Assembly (NCBI GenBank): GCA_000433355.1
Contig: FR893173.1
Location: 75,810-139,809, forward strand
Reading direction: 5' to 3'
Source: Alistipes sp. CAG:435
GTDB lineage: Bacteria > Bacteroidota > Bacteroidia > Bacteroidales > UBA932
DNA length: 64,000 nt
Shown piece by piece: positions 8,469 through 17,068 of the stretch. The notes under the pieces are model-generated. The model worked only from the letters and a program-made list of their open reading frames with translations, made no database searches and had not been told where the DNA came from. The stretch's first letter is position 1. Each line of letters starts with the position of its first letter. The position numbers and the translations under genes were made by a program.

Positions 8469-9884
8469 CTACAGGATTTTCTCAATGTCAAGTTCCCTAT
8501 GGGTCACCGTTATCTTAATGTCAAACCTGTCGGCCAGATGCTGGGCCAGATGCTCGGCGCAGTAAACCGAGCGGTGCTGTCCGCCAGTGCATCCAAAACA
8601 AACTTGCAGATGGGTGAACTTTCTCTCAATGAAGCACTTGACGTGATTGTCCACAAGGTCATAGACATTGTTCAGGAACTTCGTGACTCCCCCGTCGTCC
8701 TCAAGGAATTTTATGACCTCCTTGTCGAGCCCCGTGAACTGACGGTAATGCTCGTACTTGCCCGGATTGTTGATGGCGCGGCAGTCAAAGACGTAGCCTC
8801 CTCCATTGCCGGATGTGTCAACAGGGATGCCTTTCTTGTAAGCGAAACTGAAGACTCTCACTTCCAGACGTTTGTCCTCGGCGATGTTGTTGAACTGCGA
8901 CATCGTGGTGAGTTTGGTGAGGATCTCGTTCAGATAAGGATAATACTCGAACGGCTTCTGGAGAAGGCGACGCAGGTTACCCAGAGCGTAAGGAACGCTC
9001 GCAAGGAAATGCGGTTTCTTCTCGAAATAGCCTCTGAAACCGTACGCGCCCAACACCTGGAGAGTCCTGAACAGGATGAACAGCCTGAGCCTCTCGTTGA
9101 AATGAGCCTCGTCCACATCCATGTAGCCCTTCAAAGCGCGAAGGTAGGTCTGAACCATCTCCTTGCGGAGGTTCTCCGGGTAACGTGAGCGGGCCTGCCA
9201 GACGAAAGATGCCACATCATAGTAGATCGGGCCGCGCCGTCCACCCTGAAAATCAATGAAGTACGGCTCGCCGTCCTTCATCATCACATTCCGGGCCTGG
9301 AAGTCACGGTACATAAATGTGTCTCCCATATCCTGCATCAGGTCCGTCTTTAGCCTCTCGAAATCGTCCTGAAGCTTCACCTCGTTGAACTCCAGTCCGG
9401 TAGCTTTCAGGAAGCAATATTTGAAATAGTTCAGATCGAAGAGGATCATCCGCTCGTTGAAAGCCGGCTCCGGATAGCAGACTGACCAGTCCAGCCCCTC
9501 GGCTCCCTTGAACTGAAGTTTCGGCAGCATCTCCATGGCACGGCACAGAAGACGGCACTCGTAGGAACTATATTCACCGCTCTCGCGCCCTTGGGAGACA
9601 ACCTTGTAAAGCTGGTCATCGCCAAGGTCTTCCTGAATATACCGCATTCCGTCCTCACTGACAGCCAGTACCTTAGGCACTTTTATTCCTTTGCTGAGGA
9701 AATGCGCGCTGAGACTGATGAACGCGTTGTTCTCCTCGCGGCTTGTCCCTATGACACCTATAATGGAGATATTCCCGCCCTTGAGACGGAAATATCTCCT
9801 GTTGCTTCCGGAGGAGTTAAGTTCCTCCGTGTCACTTACTTTCTGACCTGTATAACTTTCAAATAAGTTCCTGAGTTTGTCCAT
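8469..9884 (-). CDS. AmgK-like amino-sugar kinase fused to RapZ C-terminal domain
   Basis: This 471-residue protein has two parts. Residues 1-340 form an aminoglycoside-phosphotransferase-like kinase; the catalytic loop is YRDFQARN (192-199, Asp194, with Tyr where His is usual), and the metal-binding DFQGG starts at 211. This matches AmgK, which phosphorylates MurNAc or GlcNAc at the anomeric position. Residues 350-471 match the RapZ C-terminal domain, with FDCRAINNPG and the P-loop-like GCTGGQHRSV (431-440). In E. coli that domain binds glucosamine-6-phosphate and small RNA. The fusion suggests that amino-sugar level is sensed on the recycling kinase itself; that is inference. It is followed directly by the MurU-like gene. 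Confidence 0.8.
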   Translation of the reverse strand: MDKLRNLFESYTGQKVSDTEELNSSGSNRRYFRLKGGNISIIGVIGTSREENNAFISLSAHFLSKGIKVPKVLAVSEDGMRYIQEDLGDDQLYKVVSQGRESGEYSSYECRLLCRAMEMLPKLQFKGAEGLDWSVCYPEPAFNERMILFDLNYFKYCFLKATGLEFNEVKLQDDFERLKTDLMQDMGDTFMYRDFQARNVMMKDGEPYFIDFQGGRRGPIYYDVASFVWQARSRYPENLRKEMVQTYLRALKGYMDVDEAHFNERLRLFILFRTLQVLGAYGFRGYFEKKPHFLASVPYALGNLRRLLQKPFEYYPYLNEILTKLTTMSQFNNIAEDKRLEVRVFSFAYKKGIPVDTSGNGGGYVFDCRAINNPGKYEHYRQFTGLDKEVIKFLEDDGGVTKFLNNVYDLVDNHVKCFIERKFTHLQVCFGCTGGQHRSVYCAEHLAQHLADRFDIKITVTHRELDIEKIL

Positions 9885-9898
9885 TAATGTCTAAACTG

Positions 9899-11575
9899 TT
9901 AATAGAGACTGTTGTAGGAAGCAGTTCTGTTTGAGTAATAATTGTATTGGTTGGCCAGCTTACCGTACATCTGGCCGAGAACCTCAAGGTAAGGCTTTCC
10001 TTCCACAAGTGTGAGCCTATAGACAGTGTCATCCACTTTGTAGAAGTCCATCCCGTCCATCGTTATCGTGTCGTAGTCGTCAGGAAGATCCTCGACAAGG
10101 GCTCCGGCCGGAGGAACGATGACCTCGTACTGGCCGTTGGAGTTGACGATGTAGAACACCCCGTCCTGATAGTAGTACGGCTGGTTGGCGTAGGCGTAGC
10201 TCTGCACAAGACCAAGACGGTCCGCAAGTGAATAAGCGTTGTAGGCTCTCGTAGGGTTCAAAGCGAACGAACTGTTCTGTGCGGCGATGGTGGCGTTGTT
10301 CCGAGCGATTATCCTGTTCTGCTCCTCGATGATCCTGTTGTTGGAATCGATGGCGCGGTACATCCGGTAAGTGTTGTTGTAGTAGGCGAAGCGAACCGAC
10401 GCGAACACAAGATCCGAAATCGCACGGTCGATGCAAACCCCGAACGGAGGACGGCAAACCACGAACATGTCACCGTACGGACGGTAATATATTCCGTCAT
10501 AGATGCAGTACTCTACTCCCCAGTAAGTCATTCTTCTGTAACGAGGTGGCAGGTAGTGAACCCTATAGCCATAGTAGTGGTGCTCATGCGCCCAGAAATG
10601 CCTCGGGCGGTCGTATGGCATGAAGTCACGGTCGCGCGGCGGGATTCTATGGACGTTACGGTCCTCCCCTATCCTCATGAAGTCGCTTCTTCTCTCCCTC
10701 ATCACATCCTTTCCGCCATGTGCGTTACGGTCGTAGGAAGTCAGACCTCCTCGGGTGGCGTTTCCGACCCTCTGGGACTGCTCCCTTCTGGTGTCAGACG
10801 CGGAACTTCTTGCTGAAGTACTTCTGGAGGATGAAGATCCGATCTGTCTCGCGACCCTGCCTCCTGGACTTCCTGTCGATGAGGAAGACTCTCCGACAGA
10901 CGAGGATGAGCTTCTTACAGATGATGATCTCTCTGAAGAAGAGCGTCTTACCGAAGACGAGCTTCTCACGGATGAAGATGACCTGTCAGAAGACGAGTTC
11001 CTTACTGATGTAGAACCCGTAGAACCTCTTCGGTTGTTATCCTGCGCCCCCCTCGACACGCTGGAACTACTCCTACGGCTGTTATTGTCCTGATAGCTTC
11101 CGCTGTCACCGCTGCGGGAAGAAGACTTTGACGCGGATGACGAGCTTCTCACTGAAGAAGATGATCTGTCTGAGGACGAACTCCTTACAGTAGTGCCGCC
11201 ACTTCTTCTGTTATTGTCCTGCGAACCGCGTGAAACGCTCGTGGAAGATCTGCGGCTGTTGTCCTGAGAACTCCTCGACACGCTGGAACCACTCCTGCGG
11301 CTATTGTCCTGGGAGCTTCCGGACACGGAAGAACCAGAGCTTCTTGTAGAGGAAGAACCAGAACTCCTTGTTGCGGACGAGCCGGAACTTCTCGTGGAGG
11401 ACGAACCCGAACTTCCTGAGGAAGAAGAACTTCTGGACGAAGATCTGGTCTGGGAAGAAGTGGTGGTGCTCCTCGATCCGGAAGAGCGTCTTTCCTGTGA
11501 ATATGAATCAACCGGTGATGCGATAAGGGCCAATGCCACGGCCGATGCAATCGCGATGTTCAGAATGTTCTTCAT
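9899..11575 (-). CDS. Ser/Arg-rich secreted protein with DUF6515-like C-terminus
   Basis: The 558-residue protein has a Sec signal peptide (residues 1-26, ending DSYSQE) and then about 260 residues of low complexity made of Ser with Arg, Gly and Thr. Within this region, units such as SSVSRGSQDNNRRS and SSSDRSSSSVRSSSS recur several times. The C-terminal 280 residues are rich in Tyr and His (HYYGYRVHYLPPRYRRMTYW, GIYYRP) and fit the DUF6515 family of Bacteroidetes envelope proteins; its role is unknown. A charged coil with NNRIIEEQNRIIARNNATIA sits before the last domain. It lies between the NamZ-like gene (34 bases) and the kinase gene (14 bases). Whether it belongs functionally to wall recycling is not clear. 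Confidence 0.7.
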   Translation of the reverse strand: MKNILNIAIASAVALALIASPVDSYSQERRSSGSRSTTTSSQTRSSSRSSSSSGSSGSSSTRSSGSSATRSSGSSSTRSSGSSVSGSSQDNSRRSGSSVSRSSQDNSRRSSTSVSRGSQDNNRRSGGTTVRSSSSDRSSSSVRSSSSASKSSSRSGDSGSYQDNNSRRSSSSVSRGAQDNNRRGSTGSTSVRNSSSDRSSSSVRSSSSVRRSSSERSSSVRSSSSSVGESSSSTGSPGGRVARQIGSSSSRSTSARSSASDTRREQSQRVGNATRGGLTSYDRNAHGGKDVMRERRSDFMRIGEDRNVHRIPPRDRDFMPYDRPRHFWAHEHHYYGYRVHYLPPRYRRMTYWGVEYCIYDGIYYRPYGDMFVVCRPPFGVCIDRAISDLVFASVRFAYYNNTYRMYRAIDSNNRIIEEQNRIIARNNATIAAQNSSFALNPTRAYNAYSLADRLGLVQSYAYANQPYYYQDGVFYIVNSNGQYEVIVPPAGALVEDLPDDYDTITMDGMDFYKVDDTVYRLTLVEGKPYLEVLGQMYGKLANQYNYYSNRTASYNSLY

Positions 11576-11609
11576 TTTGATTCGGTGTTAAGTGGTTTAA
11601 TTAAGTGGT

Positions 11610-12884
11610 TTAATTATATAGCCAATACTTACGGGATAGTGTCCTGAAAGCCTCGACATCCTTTGACCAATAGTCAGCGATGTCCTCGACTTTGAGACGC
11701 TTTCCGAAAGTCGTTCTTACATAATCCGTACCACAGACCTTGTCGAACATATTGTTGCGCCCCTTCGAGAGGGCGAAAGGATTCTTTTCCGGATAGAGTT
11801 CGTTCACGGCCTGCATCACGTAGAACTGCGTCAGCGTGCAGCAGGCGGCCTCATAGTCAGTGTAGTGGAACTGAACGCCGTGGATCAGCTTTCCTTGAAG
11901 GCTTCCCGAGAACGGCTTGAAGTGGATTGTCCTGAATGCCACCCCCGGAAGGTTGTAGCTGTCAAGAAGCGCCTTCAAGGCATCGGCGTCAATCCATTCG
12001 GCTGCGAAAACCTCGAAAGGGAGGGTGTAGCCGATGCCGATGTTCAGATAGCCCTGGAACTCTCCGGTTATGCCGGAGGACGGATAGTTAACGGCGGACT
12101 GAGGATAAGGAATATTCGGGGACGGGAGCACCCAAGGTAGGTTCGTGTCCTGATAGAGCATATTCCTTGTCCATCCTTCCATCGGAATGACGGAAAGTCT
12201 GCATTTCAGCGGTGCCTCGTTGCCTTTCTCGCCACAGTTCAGGCCTTCCTCGTTCAGGAGAAGGGCGAGCTCGCCGACAGTGAGGCCGTAGATGTAAGGG
12301 ATCTTGAACTCGCTGACGAACGAATGGAAGCCCGGCTCCACGAGACAGCCTTCGATCTTGTTGCCGCCCAACGGGTTAGGCCTGTCCAGAACCATCACCT
12401 CGATGCCGTTCTCGGCGCAGGCGCGCATAACGAGACCGAGGGTGCTGATGAAAGTATAGGAACGGCTGCCGATGTCCTGGATATCATAGACAACGATGTC
12501 CAGCCCCTCAAGCATCTTCTTGCTCGGCTTGCGGTTGGAGCCATAGATCGAATAGACCGGGATCCCTGTCTTAGGATCCTTGAAATCCTCCACGTGCGAG
12601 CCGGCGTAGGCATCCCCGCGGACTCCGTGCTCGGGAGCGAACAATGTCTTTAGATTGACTCCCGGGGCCTCGTGGAGTATGTCGATGGTGGAGCGGAGAT
12701 TATGGTCGATACCGCTCGGATTGGTGACCAGCCCGACATTCTTGCCGACAAGTCCCTCGAAGCCACGGCCTTCAAGCACTTCGATGCCGGTGCGTACAAT
12801 CTGTTTCTGTCCAGCCTGCGCGGAAAGGGCCGACAATGCGGCAACGGAGAGCAGGACGGTGAATATTCTTTTGACTGCGTTCAT
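11610..12884 (-). CDS. namZ: NamZ-type exo-beta-N-acetylmuramidase (DUF1343)
   Basis: DUF1343 proteins such as Bacillus NamZ and its Tannerella homologue remove MurNAc from the non-reducing end of peptidoglycan fragments. The product has the family signatures FAPEHGVRGDAYAG, with the conserved Glu and His, and VYDIQDIGSRSYTFISTLG, plus VLDRPNPLGG. The ATG at 12884 gives a clean signal peptide (MNAVKRIFTVLLSVAALSAL); a TTG at 12902 would only add six polar residues. The enzyme is therefore exported to the periplasm. It follows an AmpG-like permease gene by 26 bases and precedes the kinase and uridylyltransferase genes, so the released MurNAc has a plausible route into the cell and back to UDP-MurNAc. 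Confidence 0.85.
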   Translation of the reverse strand: MNAVKRIFTVLLSVAALSALSAQAGQKQIVRTGIEVLEGRGFEGLVGKNVGLVTNPSGIDHNLRSTIDILHEAPGVNLKTLFAPEHGVRGDAYAGSHVEDFKDPKTGIPVYSIYGSNRKPSKKMLEGLDIVVYDIQDIGSRSYTFISTLGLVMRACAENGIEVMVLDRPNPLGGNKIEGCLVEPGFHSFVSEFKIPYIYGLTVGELALLLNEEGLNCGEKGNEAPLKCRLSVIPMEGWTRNMLYQDTNLPWVLPSPNIPYPQSAVNYPSSGITGEFQGYLNIGIGYTLPFEVFAAEWIDADALKALLDSYNLPGVAFRTIHFKPFSGSLQGKLIHGVQFHYTDYEAACCTLTQFYVMQAVNELYPEKNPFALSKGRNNMFDKVCGTDYVRTTFGKRLKVEDIADYWSKDVEAFRTLSRKYWLYN

Positions 12885-12910
12885 ATATTCATTGATTATC
12901 AATTCGTTGA

Positions 12911-14236
12911 TTATTTCTTGCCATATTCAGGATCGATCTTGCGGTCGGCGAGGAAGGTGACGACGACGGTCGCTATGCAGCAGACAATCACCATCCAGAA
13001 GAAGCCCTTGTAGCCGAGGGACTCCTGCAGGAAGCCGGCGAACATGCCCGGTATCATCATGCTCAGCGCCATGAAGCAGGTGCAGAAGGCATAGTGCGAG
13101 GTCTTGAACTCGCCTTCGGAGAAGTACATCATGTAGAGCATGTAGGCGGTGAATCCGAAGCCGTAGCCAAACTGTTCTATGGCGATGCAGGTACAGATTG
13201 TGGCGAAACTTACAGGCTGTACCACAGCGAGATAGACAAACGACAGGCAAGGAAGCGTCATAAACGCGGCCATGATCCAGATGGATTTCTTCAGCCCAAG
13301 ACGTGATGCGAGAAGTCCTCCGAGGATCCCTCCGAGAAGAAGGAATATCACGCCGAGGGTACCGTACGCTATGCCTACCTGCGCGGTCTGCATCCCAAGT
13401 CCGCCGGCCTCTCTCGCAGCCACAAGGAACGGGGTGCACATCTTGATGAGGAAGGCCTCCGGGAGACGGTAGCAAAGCATGAATATGATCGCGAGCCAGA
13501 CGCCCGGTTTCTTGAAATATGTCGTCACGGTGCGGCCGAAACCTGCGAATATCTCGGCGACCTTGTTGCCTGAATCCTCTTGAATATTAGGCACATCGGA
13601 CTCTGGCTTAGGAATCGCGAACGTGTGATAGAGGGTCAACCAGGTAAGGAGTATGCCGGATCCGCCGATGGTCAGCTGCCAGGCCAACGGGATGTTGCCG
13701 GTTCTGGTCTCCAGCAATCCGGCCACTGCGACGATCACACCGTTGCCGAAGACATTGGCGAGCCTGTAAAACGTGCTGCGGACTCCGACAAAGGCCGCCT
13801 GGCTGCTCTGGCTCTGGGCCAGCATATAGAAGCCGTCAGCCGCTATGTCGTGTGTGGCGGAGGCGAAGGCCGCGAAGACGAACAGGATCAGCGTGAACGA
13901 GAAAAGGCTCATAGGCGTGCTGCCGGCCGCGATGGATTCCGCTGACGGATGAGGCATCGTAAGAGCCTGGACCACAAAGGCTATGGACATTATGATCTGC
14001 ATCGTGATGATCCACCATCTCTTTGTCTTGATGATGTCCACGAACGGGCTCCAGAGGAACTTCAACGTCCACGGGAGGTAAAGCAGGGATGTGAACAACG
14101 CCATCTGCCCGTTCGGAACGCCCATCTTGGCGAACATCAGGACGGAGACATTGTTGACAAGGAAATATGGAATGCCCTCGACGAAGTAGAGGGTCGGGAT
14201 CCACATCCAAGGATTACGTTTAGTGAAATTAGCCAT
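12911..14236 (-). CDS. AmpG-like MFS permease (muropeptide or MurNAc importer)
   Basis: A 441-residue transporter with 12 predicted membrane helices. The N-terminus RNPWMWIPTLYFVEGIPYFL and the loop LPWTLKFLWSPFVD match the AmpG/PAT branch of the major facilitator superfamily, in which the first-loop motif is LKFLWxPxxD. AmpG imports anhydro-muropeptides. Its neighbours are a SpoIID-domain protein upstream (15 bases) and NamZ downstream, so here it probably carries muropeptides or free MurNAc. Helices are regularly spaced through residue 430 and the protein ends with a short basic tail. Substrate assignment rests on context. Confidence 0.8.
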   Translation of the reverse strand: MANFTKRNPWMWIPTLYFVEGIPYFLVNNVSVLMFAKMGVPNGQMALFTSLLYLPWTLKFLWSPFVDIIKTKRWWIITMQIIMSIAFVVQALTMPHPSAESIAAGSTPMSLFSFTLILFVFAAFASATHDIAADGFYMLAQSQSSQAAFVGVRSTFYRLANVFGNGVIVAVAGLLETRTGNIPLAWQLTIGGSGILLTWLTLYHTFAIPKPESDVPNIQEDSGNKVAEIFAGFGRTVTTYFKKPGVWLAIIFMLCYRLPEAFLIKMCTPFLVAAREAGGLGMQTAQVGIAYGTLGVIFLLLGGILGGLLASRLGLKKSIWIMAAFMTLPCLSFVYLAVVQPVSFATICTCIAIEQFGYGFGFTAYMLYMMYFSEGEFKTSHYAFCTCFMALSMMIPGMFAGFLQESLGYKGFFWMVIVCCIATVVVTFLADRKIDPEYGKK

Positions 14237-14251
14237 TATGTGTTGATTATG

Positions 14252-16474
14252 TTATCTTCTTTCCAGTATGCTGCCTGGATAGTAGTGCAGCAGGATCTGA
14301 TCGAACGTGTAGCCTTTGCTGGCCATCACGGCGGCGCCGATCTGGCAGAGGCCGACTCCGTGTCCCCATCCGGATCCGTCAAGGACCAGTCTGTCGCCGA
14401 CCCATTTTATGTCAAAGGCGGAGCTCTTGAGATGGGATTCGGACAGCCAGCGGCGGATGATCAGTTCCTTGCCGATGACCATTGTCTTCTTGTCGCCGAC
14501 CACCTTGAGCCTTTTGAGCCTTCCGGACGGGCCTCTCTCGATCGGGACGAGGTCACGGATGGTGCCGAAATCTATTCCGGAGCGTCTGCGGACAAGTTCC
14601 GAGACATCCGTCCTTGAATATTCAGTGGTCCATCTGTAGAAGTCCTTCGTCTCCAGATCGTAGTCGTTAAGCACTTGGGAGAGAATCTTTTCGTCCTTGG
14701 TGTCGCAGAAAACGTCGCCTCCTTCCGCGCAGTCCGGAGTGTCCGGGAGCGGCTGGAGGTAAGGGTAATCCTTGTCTTCCCAGCAGGTGCTGAATATCTC
14801 CATACGGCCTCCGCAGCATTTTGAGAAGCGGGCGTCGCATATCCGGCCTTCAGAGGTGAGCACAAGACCCCAGGTCTGGTCTATGGCCTTGCGGACAGTG
14901 TCGCCCACGGCCATCGTGAGACCTTGGTAACGCTGGCAGTGATCATCGGCGCAGACATCGAAGAGGGTGTGGTCATCGTGGTCGAACCATTTGATGTACT
15001 CCTCCTCGCCGCCGGTCGCTGAGTTCACTTCGGTGGTCACGGGACTCACTTCTGTGGTCACTGAGCCTGTCGAAGTGACCGGATTCCGACGGTGCTCCAC
15101 CTGCGCCATAACCCAGGAACGAGAAATGACAGCGTGCGCCTTGAGGAACTCCAGTCCGGCCGAAGCCTTCATCTCAGACGAGATGACACTAAGCAGATAG
15201 TCCTCAACTCCAACAATATTCACGGCCGTGACCTTGTCCCCGTCCACGATGAACTTGAGAGTTCCCGCGAACTTCTGGGTCACCTTCCTTTCCCAATGGA
15301 AATCCACACCGATAGTCACTCCGTAAAGGATGAACGACGGCTCGGCGAACATAGTGGCCTCAGTCTGAGCCTCGAAGACCAGTTCATCGTAAAGAACTCC
15401 GTTGTAGGAAATGCGTCCCGCCGAATATTCGACTTTCTGCCGTCCCGCCCCGTCGGAAATGATCTCGAACTCGATCGCACTGCCGGACATTATCCCGACC
15501 TCCAGCCTGCGCTGGGTTCTGGTCAGCCTCCAGATGATGCCTTTCTCTGTCTCCCCGCTGACGGTTATCTCACGGACAACCGCCGTAAGAAGCTCTGAGT
15601 CAAGTTTGTCGTAATCCTCACGTTTAGGAGCCACAAACACACCTCCCAGATCAGCGCACCCTGGACTCATCGCCAGATGATCCGCCCCGGTGGAATAATA
15701 GTTGTGCGGACGATGCTTATCCCTGAATATCACAATGGAGCGATATTCCCCGTTATGCGTCCAGGCGAACAGGTTGATTTTCGGCTCATCCGAGTCCTCC
15801 GGCACCGGAGCGCAGTCCATAAGCCGGTAGAAAAGCTTAGCCACGGATTTCGCCGTGCCGCCGCAAAGGACGAAGACTCCGTTGGCATATTCATTAAGAT
15901 GGAAGAGCTTGGCTTCCTTGACGTTGGTGAAATATTCCAGAGTATTGACATCGCCGGCCGCCAACAATCCGTCCACCCTGTTCTGGAGAGGCATCAGTCC
16001 TTGCGGACAAGCCTGGAAATGCTGATGGTCAGGCGCTGAAGCCCCACTCACAGGGCCGTTGTAGAACCCGAGATATTCATTGTGCGCGCTGACAAAGTCA
16101 AGAAGGTCTTGATAACGGTGCCAGATGGATTGCCGCGTGTGCTCGAAACTTGAGATCACGAGATGCGACGGGAAGATCGGGTACGGGTTCAGCGTGACGC
16201 GGTATTTCCGTCCCTTGCGCCCCTCGAACTCAATGTGGGTCTGCTGCGCCGGGCGGTTCTCAGGGCAGAGGAAGCAAGGCCTCTCGCTGAGAGACTTAGG
16301 GTCCAGGGCCGCCTCGGAAGAAATCTTGCGGCAAGGGTTATGCTGGACGATGACCTCCAGTCCTCCGACATCCAACCGTTTGGTTTCCACCTTCTTGAGG
16401 TCACGATAGTTCTCGGCGGCAAGAGGCCAGACCGACAACTGGTCCTTTATGAATTTGTCAATGTTATTGTCCAT
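14252..16474 (-). CDS. DUF4922 (HIT-like) and SpoIID/LytB two-domain protein
   Basis: Residues 1-300 match DUF4922, a histidine-triad-like nucleotidyltransferase fold, with CFLCPENRP and the triad-like PDHQHFQA. Residues 330-740 match the SpoIID amidase-enhancer domain, which cleaves glycan strands lacking stem peptides: VEDYLLSVISSEMKASAGLE holds the conserved Glu, and GSGWGHGVGLCQIGAAVMAS closes the domain. No signal peptide is visible, which is odd because SpoIID domains act outside the cytoplasm. Residues about 465-487 (PVTSTGSVTTEVSPVTTEVN) are encoded by a dispersed palindromic repeat. The gene starts on the last base of the NUDIX stop codon and is followed by the AmpG-like gene. Confidence 0.78.
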   Translation of the reverse strand: MDNNIDKFIKDQLSVWPLAAENYRDLKKVETKRLDVGGLEVIVQHNPCRKISSEAALDPKSLSERPCFLCPENRPAQQTHIEFEGRKGRKYRVTLNPYPIFPSHLVISSFEHTRQSIWHRYQDLLDFVSAHNEYLGFYNGPVSGASAPDHQHFQACPQGLMPLQNRVDGLLAAGDVNTLEYFTNVKEAKLFHLNEYANGVFVLCGGTAKSVAKLFYRLMDCAPVPEDSDEPKINLFAWTHNGEYRSIVIFRDKHRPHNYYSTGADHLAMSPGCADLGGVFVAPKREDYDKLDSELLTAVVREITVSGETEKGIIWRLTRTQRRLEVGIMSGSAIEFEIISDGAGRQKVEYSAGRISYNGVLYDELVFEAQTEATMFAEPSFILYGVTIGVDFHWERKVTQKFAGTLKFIVDGDKVTAVNIVGVEDYLLSVISSEMKASAGLEFLKAHAVISRSWVMAQVEHRRNPVTSTGSVTTEVSPVTTEVNSATGGEEEYIKWFDHDDHTLFDVCADDHCQRYQGLTMAVGDTVRKAIDQTWGLVLTSEGRICDARFSKCCGGRMEIFSTCWEDKDYPYLQPLPDTPDCAEGGDVFCDTKDEKILSQVLNDYDLETKDFYRWTTEYSRTDVSELVRRRSGIDFGTIRDLVPIERGPSGRLKRLKVVGDKKTMVIGKELIIRRWLSESHLKSSAFDIKWVGDRLVLDGSGWGHGVGLCQIGAAVMASKGYTFDQILLHYYPGSILERR
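15014..15080. repeat. Palindromic repeat cluster inside the SpoIID coding region
   Basis: Arms GGTCACT (15056-15062) and AGTGACC (15074-15080) flank the loop GAGCCTGTCGA, the reverse-strand form of the dispersed family; decayed half-copies (GGTCGCTGAG, TTCGGTGGTCAC) lie at 15014-15040. The copies keep the reading frame open. Confidence 0.75.
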
Positions 16475-17064
16475 CAGAGCAAAGCCAGTAAAGTGTCCTT
16501 GATTGATTTGAATTCCTGCTCAAAATTCGGAGTGAACAGTCCCCGCGCCAGATTCGACTCGATCTCGGACATATTCCAGTAGCGTCCTTCGGTGACCTCG
16601 TCATTGTCAGGCTTCAAAGTGAAGTTGCCGACGGTGGCGAAGACGCTGACCAGTTCCTTCTCGCGAGCCGACTCCCAAATGTAGGATTTCAGGAATATCG
16701 GATTGAAGTCCCTGAATCCCAGTTCCTCAGAGGCCTCGCGGTAGAGTGCCTCTTCAAGCGTCTCGCCGTAATCGACGTGACCGCCGACGGCCGTGTCCCA
16801 ACGCCCCGGAAGAAGATCCTTCTTCATCGAGCGTTTCTGAATATACAGACACCCCTCCCGGTTGATGATGTGAAGATGGATCACCGGATGCATCAGCTTC
16901 GAGCCATCGTGCACGGACTGCCTGGTGGCCTGTCCGATGACAAGGCCGTTCTCCTCCACGACCGGGACCATCTCGCCCGTAGGACGTGGACGGTCACCGG
17001 GATTGTCGGCCGATGGCAAAGGCATAACCGGAGCCGGGGAAACCGGATAGATCAAGTCAAACAT
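16474..17064 (-). CDS. NUDIX hydrolase, isopentenyl-isomerase-like branch
   Basis: The 196-residue protein contains the Nudix box GGHVDYGETLEEALYREASE (start near residue 94), with the REx2EE metal-binding core, preceded by ATRQSVHDGSKLMHPVIHLH, the usual lead-in of IDI/YfcD-like NUDIX proteins. Such enzymes hydrolyse nucleoside diphosphate derivatives; substrate is unknown. The first 31 residues are Pro-rich and atypical, so a start at the internal Met32 (16971) is possible. The gene starts four bases after the transporter stop and its TGA shares one base with the start of the DUF4922-SpoIID gene. Its product may clear nucleotide-sugar by-products of the neighbouring pathway, but this is only context. 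Confidence 0.85.
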   Translation of the reverse strand: MFDLIYPVSPAPVMPLPSADNPGDRPRPTGEMVPVVEENGLVIGQATRQSVHDGSKLMHPVIHLHIINREGCLYIQKRSMKKDLLPGRWDTAVGGHVDYGETLEEALYREASEELGFRDFNPIFLKSYIWESAREKELVSVFATVGNFTLKPDNDEVTEGRYWNMSEIESNLARGLFTPNFEQEFKSIKDTLLALL

Positions 17065-17068
17065 AACG

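Noticed and set aside
10755..11591. Long plus-strand frames with Glu/Leu-rich sequence
   Set aside because: They are antisense to the Ser/Arg repeats of the DUF6515-type gene and mirror its repeat.
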